NCBI GenBank assembly: GCA_015065205.1
Contig: SVQS01000061.1
Location: 1 to 9,638, forward strand
Length of the DNA stretch: 9,638 bases
Origin: Oscillospiraceae bacterium
GTDB lineage: Bacteria > Bacillota > Clostridia > Oscillospirales > CAG-272
Reading direction: 5' to 3'
This document shows positions 1-4,813 of this stretch, piece after piece. The translations under genes were made by a program, and so were the position numbers. Numbering within the stretch: position 1 is the stretch's first letter; each line of letters opens with the position of its first letter. Under the pieces are notes generated by a model. That model saw nothing but the letters and a program-made list of their open reading frames with translations. It did no database searches and was not told where the DNA came from.

Positions 1-50
1 CGGAGTTTATGTTGATAAACAACCTGTTTATTTACAAAAACTTGTCAGCC

Positions 51-90
51 ACTTTTTTCTTTTGCCGAAAAAGGCGCAAAAGAAAAAAGT
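51..90. repeat. 15-bp perfect A/T-rich inverted repeat hairpin
   Basis: Positions 51-65 are perfectly complementary to 76-90 (15 bp, core CTTTTTTCTTTTGC) around a 10-base loop. The stem carries runs of T on one side and A on the other, so it can form in RNA from either strand and supplies U-rich tracts in both directions. It lies about 100 bases after pflA and could act as a bidirectional transcription stop. Hairpins of this look recur between genes in gut clostridia (from memory), so it may be one copy of a dispersed repeat. Bases 1-50 hold no gene I can support. Confidence 0.7.
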
Positions 91-94
91 TATC

Positions 95-126
95 AAAAAA
101 GAAAAGCGCCGAATATGGGGGGGCGC
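95..126 (-). terminator. Rho-independent terminator after pflA
   Basis: On the minus strand GCGCC (126-122) pairs with GGCGC (110-106) around an 11-base loop and runs straight into TTTTCTTTTTT (105-95). A short GC stem followed by ten U in eleven bases is a standard intrinsic terminator and would end the pflBA transcript about 60-90 bases after the pflA stop. A competing hairpin, GGGGC/GCCCC at 120-132, overlaps it. Confidence 0.75.
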
Positions 127-136
127 CGCCCCTCCA

Positions 137-184
137 CCCCGCAAGCTTTTGAAAAAGCTTGACCAAAACTTTTTCTCTGCGGGG
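137..184. repeat. Nested inverted repeat just after pflA
   Basis: CCCCGC (137-142) pairs with GCGGGG (179-184), enclosing a second perfect stem AAGCTTTT (143-150) / AAAAGCTT (153-160). In the minus-strand transcript the outer stem begins one base after the pflA stop codon. It could protect the 3' end of the mRNA or assist termination. The bipartite GC-outer/AT-inner design resembles REP-like dispersed elements and is shared in style with the hairpin at 9045-9083. Confidence 0.65.
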
Positions 185-185
185 T

Positions 186-902
186 TCAATTATTTTTTAT
201 CGCGCTCTCAAGCACTCGTTCCAACTTCTCAAGCTCCTCCGCCTTCATCGGCGGTGTTCCTTCAAGCGGAAATGGGATGTTCAGCGCGCGGTATTTTTCA
301 AGGCATAGATTTTTGAATGGTAACAATTCCACCTTTTTAATACAACGGTAGCCTTTTATCAATTCTGCAAACCGTAGGATGTCTGCTTCGGTGTCGTTGA
401 GATTAGGAACCACTACGTGGCGAACCCACGTATCCTTCCCCATCCTTTCGAGACGGTCGAGAAAAGCCATTGTTGCCTCTAAACTGCCACCCGTGTAGCG
501 TTTATAGTCCTCTTCGGTGGTCATTTTGATATCCAAGAGGAAGAGGTCAGCTACCTCAAGCAAGCGCTCGGCGGCAGACGCCATTGGAACGCCGCAAGTA
601 TCAATGGCGATGTGCAGTCCCTCTTTTTTCAGAATTTTTGCCACATCAGTAACAAAATCCGCTTGCAAAAGCGGTTCCCCGCCCGAAAAGGTCACGCCCC
701 CATTTTTGATGTAGGAATAAAAGCGCAAGAGCTTCTCTGCCAATTCGTTGGCTTCGGTCAGTTGACTCTCCTTTCGTTCCCACGTGTCGGGATTGTGGCA
801 ATAGATGCAACGCAGAGGACACCCCGACAGGAAGACGACCGAGCGCACGCCCGGTCCATCGACCGTGCCAAGGGATTGAATACTGTGTACGTAACCTTTC
901 AT
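186..902 (-). CDS. pflA: Pyruvate formate-lyase-activating enzyme (radical SAM)
   Basis: This 238-residue cytosolic radical SAM enzyme uses a [4Fe-4S] cluster and S-adenosylmethionine to make a 5'-deoxyadenosyl radical, which abstracts a hydrogen from the glycyl-radical glycine of PflB. The cluster motif CxxxCxxC is visible as Cys28, Cys32 and Cys35, followed by the SAM-binding FSGGEP motif at about residues 72-77. VDGPGVR near residues 14-20 is also typical of the family. The length matches single-domain PflA proteins (about 240-250 residues), with no extra ferredoxin insert of the kind seen in activases of other glycyl-radical enzymes. The ATG lies 3 bases after the pflB stop codon, with only a weak Shine-Dalgarno (GAAGTGATG) inside the pflB end, so translation is probably coupled. 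The TGA stop is followed one base later by the terminator hairpins. The identity is secure from the motifs and from pairing with pflB. Confidence 0.96.
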   Translation of the reverse strand: MKGYVHSIQSLGTVDGPGVRSVVFLSGCPLRCIYCHNPDTWERKESQLTEANELAEKLLRFYSYIKNGGVTFSGGEPLLQADFVTDVAKILKKEGLHIAIDTCGVPMASAAERLLEVADLFLLDIKMTTEEDYKRYTGGSLEATMAFLDRLERMGKDTWVRHVVVPNLNDTEADILRFAELIKGYRCIKKVELLPFKNLCLEKYRALNIPFPLEGTPPMKAEELEKLERVLESAIKNN

Positions 903-905
903 CTG

Positions 906-3143
906 TTACATCACTTCATGGAAGGTGCGGCTGATAACCTCTTTTTGCTGCTCAAGGGAGAGCTTGTGGAAGTTGACCGCGTAACCCGAAACACGAATAG
1001 TAAGGTTGGGATACAGCTCGGGATTTTCCATAGCGTCTATCAACTTTTGACGGTTGAGAACATTCACATTGATGTGGTGGGCGTTGTGATTGAAATAGCC
1101 GCCCAAGATCTCAACAAGATTATTGATGCGCTCCTCGTGCGTTTTGCCGAGTGCCTCGGGAACGATGGAGAAGGTGTTGGAAATGCCGTCGCGGCAAGAA
1201 TCGTAGGAAAGCTTTGCAACCGAATTCAACGACGCCAAAGCTCCGCAGGTCTCGCGGTTGTGCATCGGGTTGGCACCGGGAGCAAAGGGCTCACCGGCAC
1301 GGCGTCCGTCGGGAGTGGCTCCCGTCTTTTTGCCGTAAACGACGTTACTTGTAATCGTCAGAACAGAAAGGGTGTGAACAGCGTTTCGATAGGTAGGCGT
1401 TTGACGCAGAGCCGCAATGAATTTATCGAGTAGCTCTTCTGCTATCGAATCCACCCGTCCGTCGTCGTTGCCGAATTTCGGGAAGTCTCCCTCGACCTCA
1501 AAACCGCTGATGAGTCCGCGCTCGTCGCGAACAGGATGAACCTTTGCAAACTTGATTGCCGAAAGGCTATCGGCAATGACCGAAAGCCCTGCCGCGCCAA
1601 ATGCCATCAAGCGTTCGACATCGGTGTCGTGGAGCGCGAGTTGCGTCTTTTCATAGGCATATTTATCGTGCATATAGTGAATAACGTTCATCGTATTCAC
1701 GTATTCACCTGCCAGCCAGTTCATATAGAAATCTAGGCGTTGGCGCACCTTATCAAAGTCCAAAATCTCGTCATCCATAACGGGCATTTCAGGACCGATT
1801 TGCATATCGTATTTTTCATCACGTCCGCCATTGAGCGCCATGAGAAGAATTTTGGGAAGGTTGCAACGCGCACCAAAGAACTGCATCTGCTTGCCAACCT
1901 TCATAGCACTCACGCAGCAGGCAATGGCGTAATCGTCGCCAAAGCGGGGGCGCATAAGGTCATCACTCTCGTATTGAATGGAATCGGTATCAATGGAAAC
2001 GCGCGCGCAGTAACGCTTAAAGGGCTCTGGCAGCTTGTTCGACCACAGCACCGTCAGGTTGGGCTCGGGAGCAGAACCGAGGTTGTAGAGCGTGTGCAGG
2101 AAGCGGTAAGCGTTCTTGGTGACAAGGGGTCTGCCATCCTCGCCAACACCGCCAACGGCTTCGGTGATCCACATCGGGTCACCGCCAAAAAGCTCGTTGT
2201 ATTCGGGTGTGCGCAAGTGGCGGATCATACGCAATTTCATAACGAATTGGTCGATCAGCTCCTGTGCACCCTCTTCGGTCAAGATGCCGTTTTGAATGTC
2301 TCTCTCAATATAAATATCAAGGAACGTGCCAACGCGACCAAGTGACATCGCCGCCCCGTTTTGCTCCTTGTTTGCAGCAAGGTAGCCGAAATAGACCCAT
2401 TGGATCGCCTCCTGCGCGTTTTCCGCGGAACGCGAGATATCACAGCCGTAGAGGGCTGCCATCTCCTTGAGTTTGCCAAGAAACTCAATTTGCTTATAGA
2501 GCTCTTCAGAAAGGCGCATGACCTCCTCGGTCATTCCTTTTTTGCCAAGCTCTTGCTTGTCTTTTTTCTTTTCCTCAATGAGAAAATCAATGCCGTAAAG
2601 AGGGATACGGCGATAGTCGCCAATGATGCGTCCGCGCCCGTAAGCATCGGGAAGCCCTGTCAGGATCCCCGCGTGGCGCATAGCGCGCATAGTATCGGTA
2701 TAAACGCGGAAAACGCCATCGTTGTGCGTGGTGCGGAAGCGGAAGGACTTTTCGATCTCCTCGGAAAGCTCTGTTCCGTAAGCCTTGCAGGCGCTTCTTG
2801 CCATACGGATGCCGCCAAAGGGGTTGACACCGCGAACCAAAGGCTCGGCAGTTTGCAGTCCCACAATAAGTTCATCCTCTTGATCGAGATAAGCCGCAGG
2901 ATATGCGGTGAGAGAGGAAACGGTTTCGGTGTCGATACCAATCACACCACCCTTGTCGCGCTCTTCCTTCAGCTTTGCATCCAATTTCTCCTTGAGACGA
3001 AGCGTGCGTGCGGTCGGAGGCGCCAAAAAACTCTCGTCGCCCTCATAAGGTGTATAGTTCTTTTGAATAAAATCTCTTACGTCAATGGTCTCGCACCAAT
3101 CACCAAGATTGAAGCCAACCCATGCTTTTGCAAAATTTGCCAT
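906..3143 (-). CDS. pflB: Formate C-acetyltransferase (pyruvate formate-lyase)
   Basis: This 745-residue cytosolic glycyl-radical enzyme converts pyruvate and CoA to acetyl-CoA and formate during anaerobic fermentation. The paired catalytic cysteines are visible as Cys409-Cys410 (in YAIACCVSAM). The C-terminal glycyl-radical motif RVSGYAV places the radical on Gly720. The length is close to the roughly 760 residues of the Escherichia coli enzyme. Adjacent active-site cysteines and the RVSGYAV motif distinguish true PFL from diol dehydratase-type and choline lyase-type glycyl-radical enzymes, which carry a single active-site cysteine. The ATG at 3143 is preceded by GAGAGG at a spacing of 8 bases. 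The gene is first in a two-gene operon with pflA, behind a consensus promoter and a ZTP riboswitch-terminator leader. No formate channel gene (focA) is adjacent in this window. Like all PFLs the radical form should be oxygen-labile, which fits an obligate or facultative anaerobe. Confidence 0.98.
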   Translation of the reverse strand: MANFAKAWVGFNLGDWCETIDVRDFIQKNYTPYEGDESFLAPPTARTLRLKEKLDAKLKEERDKGGVIGIDTETVSSLTAYPAAYLDQEDELIVGLQTAEPLVRGVNPFGGIRMARSACKAYGTELSEEIEKSFRFRTTHNDGVFRVYTDTMRAMRHAGILTGLPDAYGRGRIIGDYRRIPLYGIDFLIEEKKKDKQELGKKGMTEEVMRLSEELYKQIEFLGKLKEMAALYGCDISRSAENAQEAIQWVYFGYLAANKEQNGAAMSLGRVGTFLDIYIERDIQNGILTEEGAQELIDQFVMKLRMIRHLRTPEYNELFGGDPMWITEAVGGVGEDGRPLVTKNAYRFLHTLYNLGSAPEPNLTVLWSNKLPEPFKRYCARVSIDTDSIQYESDDLMRPRFGDDYAIACCVSAMKVGKQMQFFGARCNLPKILLMALNGGRDEKYDMQIGPEMPVMDDEILDFDKVRQRLDFYMNWLAGEYVNTMNVIHYMHDKYAYEKTQLALHDTDVERLMAFGAAGLSVIADSLSAIKFAKVHPVRDERGLISGFEVEGDFPKFGNDDGRVDSIAEELLDKFIAALRQTPTYRNAVHTLSVLTITSNVVYGKKTGATPDGRRAGEPFAPGANPMHNRETCGALASLNSVAKLSYDSCRDGISNTFSIVPEALGKTHEERINNLVEILGGYFNHNAHHINVNVLNRQKLIDAMENPELYPNLTIRVSGYAVNFHKLSLEQQKEVISRTFHEVM

Positions 3144-3188
3144 TGTTTATACCTCTCTTTCTCGCTTATATTGATGCCCACGGACAAC

Positions 3189-3221
3189 AAAAGGACAGTT
3201 TTGTTGCGTGCAAAACTGCCC
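3189..3221 (-). terminator. Riboswitch-controlled intrinsic terminator before pflB
   Basis: On the minus strand GGGCAGTTTTG (3221-3211) pairs with CAAAACTGTCC (3203-3193) as an 11-bp stem with one G-U pair and a 7-base loop, followed by TTTTGTTGT. It sits in the pflB leader, 46 bases before the ATG. Its 5' strand shares bases 3217-3221 with the 3' end of the ZTP aptamer (TGGGCA), so aptamer folding and termination should exclude each other. Confidence 0.9.
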
Positions 3222-3290
3222 AGACGGTCGGCGTTCAAATTCCCGGCTCCACGTGGTTTGGTCCACTATTTCCGTCAGTCACGCGGGAAC
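3217..3290 (-). ncRNA. ZTP/ZMP riboswitch aptamer (pfl motif)
   Basis: The leader carries the hallmarks of the pfl RNA motif, shown by others to be the ZTP/ZMP riboswitch. CGTGACTGACGG (3283-3272) corresponds to the conserved internal loop, the hairpin GTGG-ACCAAA-CCAC (3266-3253) to P2, followed by GTGGAGC, and CCGACCGTCTGGGCA (3231-3217) to the conserved 3' domain. P1 pairs TTCCCG (3289-3284) with CGGGAA (3245-3240). A pseudoknot pairs GACGG (3276-3272) with CCGTC (3227-3223). P3 pairs GCC (3232-3230) with GGC (3220-3218). Ligand binding should hold P3 and block the downstream terminator, switching pflBA on when ZTP/ZMP rises, that is when 10-formyl-THF is scarce. I recognise the motif by eye; a covariance-model scan was not run. 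Confidence 0.93.
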
Positions 3291-3308
3291 GTTATTCATA
3301 CGCCTTTT

Positions 3309-3337
3309 ATTATAGCATTACTTGCCTATTTTGTCAA
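3309..3337 (-). promoter_or_regulatory. Consensus sigma-A promoter for pflBA
   Basis: On the minus strand TTGACA (3337-3332) and TATAAT (3314-3309) are separated by exactly 17 bases, a perfect vegetative promoter. The start site should be near 3302, giving a leader of about 160 bases that begins just before the ZTP aptamer. Such a strong promoter upstream of a terminator fits control by conditional termination rather than by initiation. Confidence 0.92.
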
Positions 3338-3348
3338 CGGGAAACGAC

Positions 3349-3377
3349 AAAAAATGATTGTTATTTTTTATACAATC
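3349..3377 (-). terminator. Weak AT-rich terminator after the aph-GNAT unit
   Basis: On the minus strand GATTGT (3377-3372) pairs with ACAATC (3361-3356) around a 10-base loop, followed by ATTTTTT (3355-3349). The stem is only 6 bp and AT-rich, so its efficiency is uncertain. It lies 86 bases after the GNAT stop and 11 bases before the pflB -35 box, the right place to insulate the two units. A second possible fold pairs TGTTTCCT with AGGAAACA slightly upstream (about 3384-3425). Confidence 0.5.
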
Positions 3378-3463
3378 TTGGATGTTTCCTACAAGATATT
3401 GTGTTTTGAAGAAAAACAGGAAACAAGATGTATTATTTCACTATATTTCTTCGCATCTTCGAA

Positions 3464-3940
3464 TCAAAGCAAAAGTTCTTGCTCCATCACAACCTTTAAG
3501 GGCTTCATGCCGCACTTTTCATAAAAGCGCATAGCGCCCTCGTTGAGGCACCAAACGTTGAGGGTGACAGCAGAGCATTCCTCCCTTTTCGCTTCTTCTT
3601 TTACATAGTCGTAGAGGGCTGTACCGATGTGCTCGCCGCGACGAGTGGCATCGACGCAAAGGTCGTCGATGTAAACGGTCTTGCGATCCATCAGCGAGGG
3701 GTTATTTTTGACTTCTTCATAGATGCAAAAGGCATAACCAAGAACGGTTTCGTTCTCATCCACCGCTACGAATATGGGCGTGGTAACATTGGCGATAATG
3801 GCGCACAGCTCCTCGTCGTTGTATTTTTTGTTCCCCAGACGGAAGATATCGGGACGCCCTTCGGCGTGGATGCGGTGCACCTGATACAAAAGTGCATTGA
3901 TGCCTGCAATATCACGCTCATTAGCTCTTCTGATGTTCAT
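3464..3940 (-). CDS. GNAT-family N-acetyltransferase
   Basis: This 158-residue single-domain GNAT protein is predicted to transfer acetyl from acetyl-CoA to an amine. The acetyl-CoA pyrophosphate-binding motif A is visible as VDATRRGEHIGTALY at about residues 96-110; position 104 is His where glycine is common (RGxGIG). Motif B follows, with LNVW at 127-130, Asn133, Ala136 and FYEKCGM at 139-145. No signal peptide or membrane segment is seen. The substrate cannot be read from the sequence; peptide, amino acid or antibiotic amines are all possible. I chose the ATG at 3940 because AAGGAG sits 8 bases upstream; a TTG at 3958 in the same frame has no better support. The gene starts 23 bases after the phosphotransferase stop and is probably co-transcribed with it. 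A GNAT next to an APH invites an aminoglycoside-resistance reading, but this protein resembles generic clostridial GNATs more than named AAC enzymes. Confidence 0.9.
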   Translation of the reverse strand: MNIRRANERDIAGINALLYQVHRIHAEGRPDIFRLGNKKYNDEELCAIIANVTTPIFVAVDENETVLGYAFCIYEEVKNNPSLMDRKTVYIDDLCVDATRRGEHIGTALYDYVKEEAKREECSAVTLNVWCLNEGAMRFYEKCGMKPLKVVMEQELLL

Positions 3941-3963
3941 ATTCTCTCTCCTTCGCAAAAAGG

Positions 3964-4752
3964 TTATCCAAACACTTCTGCCGCCGCGACGATGCGGAGT
4001 TTTTCCTCGTCTACGCGGTCGCGCCCGTAGGCGTCAAAAAAGCGGTCGCGGTAAGCATCGGTGTGCAAGTTAAAGGAAAGCGTCCACGCACCCCAAAAGA
4101 GGTCGACGTGGCGGTCTCCTATGCCGCCGTTGCCAACGTCGATAAAAGCGCTGAAATCCCAACCGTTATACATCACGTTGGGCAGACAATAGTCGCCGTG
4201 CAAAAGCGTGTTTCTTTGCAATAGGTGACTGTTTTTCTCCAAAACAGACCACGCTTCCGCGGCGGAAGCATAGCCCCAGTTGTCGGGGAAATGTGTGCTG
4301 TCGTAGTTGCCCGTTTGGTAGTTTTGGGCGGCACGTGCAAGATATCCGGTGGTGTGGTCGGGTACGGGACAACCTACGGTGTCGCACTCGTGGAGCATTC
4401 GCAAGCGCTCCGCCAAGGTGTCGCAAAGGCGTTCTGGTTGACTTGTATAGAACTCGTGCGTCAAATCTTCTCCCTTAACGGCGGCGGTTAGGAACCAATC
4501 CTTGCCGTTCTCGGTGAAATAGTCGAGCACCTCGGTGCCCATCCCACGCGAATGGAAAAAGCGCGTCATTTCGGCTTCGCGCGAGAGCGTTCCCACCGCG
4601 GCGGATTTGAGATAGATACCGCCCTCTTTTTCGACAAAAAGCACACGAGCCTCGGGAGAGCAACTACTATCCCAAACAGGCGCACCGCAAAGGAGCGGCA
4701 AGAGTCGCTCGGGGATATCGGTCGGAATGGTTGTAAGTCTTGTTTTTTTCAT
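3964..4752 (-). CDS. APH(3')-like aminoglycoside phosphotransferase
   Basis: This 262-residue protein of the APH/choline kinase fold is predicted to transfer the ATP gamma-phosphate to a hydroxyl, in the best-known relatives the 3'-OH of kanamycin/neomycin-type aminoglycosides. The visible catalytic set is a nucleotide-binding lysine at Lys49 (GGIYLKS), an acidic partner in SREAEM (about Glu59), Brenner's motif HGDYCLPN with catalytic Asp187 and Asn192, and the metal-binding Asp205 in FIDVGNGGIGDRHVD. The segment PERLCDTLAERLRMLH (106-121) matches the helix before the C-terminal lobe in APH(3') enzymes. The length equals APH(3')-III (264 residues) and the tail AAAEVFG is intact, so nothing looks truncated. 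The ATG at 4752 has no recognisable Shine-Dalgarno (AAACAACAGT precedes it). It lies 26 bases after a strong hairpin and leads a two-gene unit with the GNAT gene. It may be an intrinsic clostridial homologue rather than an acquired one, and its substrate is unproven. Confidence 0.88.
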   Translation of the reverse strand: MKKTRLTTIPTDIPERLLPLLCGAPVWDSSCSPEARVLFVEKEGGIYLKSAAVGTLSREAEMTRFFHSRGMGTEVLDYFTENGKDWFLTAAVKGEDLTHEFYTSQPERLCDTLAERLRMLHECDTVGCPVPDHTTGYLARAAQNYQTGNYDSTHFPDNWGYASAAEAWSVLEKNSHLLQRNTLLHGDYCLPNVMYNGWDFSAFIDVGNGGIGDRHVDLFWGAWTLSFNLHTDAYRDRFFDAYGRDRVDEEKLRIVAAAEVFG

Positions 4753-4813
4753 ACTGTTGTTTAAAAATCAGGTTTGAGGGGGATGCCGATATGCGGCATC
4801 CCCACTGTTGTTT
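4753..4813. repeat. Short direct repeats flanking the hairpin
   Basis: ACTGTTGTTT occurs at 4753-4762 and again at 4804-4813, one copy on each side of the hairpin at 4779-4803. On the minus strand the copies are AAACAACAGT just after the ABC gene stop and just before the aph start. They could mark a small insertion or duplication, or be chance; 10 bp at this spacing is modest evidence. Confidence 0.5.
4779..4803. terminator. Perfect 10-bp GC-rich hairpin between ABC gene and aph
   Basis: GGGGATGCCG (4779-4788) and CGGCATCCCC (4794-4803) form a perfect 10-bp stem with a 5-base loop, 9 bases after the ABC gene stop. On the minus strand the U tract (GATTTTTAA) comes only after 8-9 intervening bases, so it is a poor canonical terminator. 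It may instead be a partial terminator, an RNA-stability element for the ABC message, or a barrier that lowers aph expression. No promoter is visible between it and the aph ATG. Confidence 0.6.

Noticed and set aside
1..50. TTATCAACA on the minus strand as a DnaA box, or an origin
   Set aside because: A single one-mismatch copy with no cluster, no AT-rich unwinding region and no dnaA/dnaN context.
612..1433. Plus-strand reading frame of 273 codons across pflA and pflB
   Set aside because: It crosses two certain minus-strand genes, including the glycyl-radical motif and the CxxxCxxC start region of pflA. Shadow frame.
2361..3524. Long plus-strand reading frame (387 codons) opposite pflB and its leader
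   Set aside because: It is antisense to the fully conserved pflB start and the ZTP leader, its protein shows no family motif, and it has no sensible ribosome site. It is a by-product of codon bias in pflB.
3941..3958. TTG upstream start for the GNAT gene
   Set aside because: AAGGAG at the right distance points to the ATG at 3940; the longer form would encode MRRREN from inside the ribosome site.
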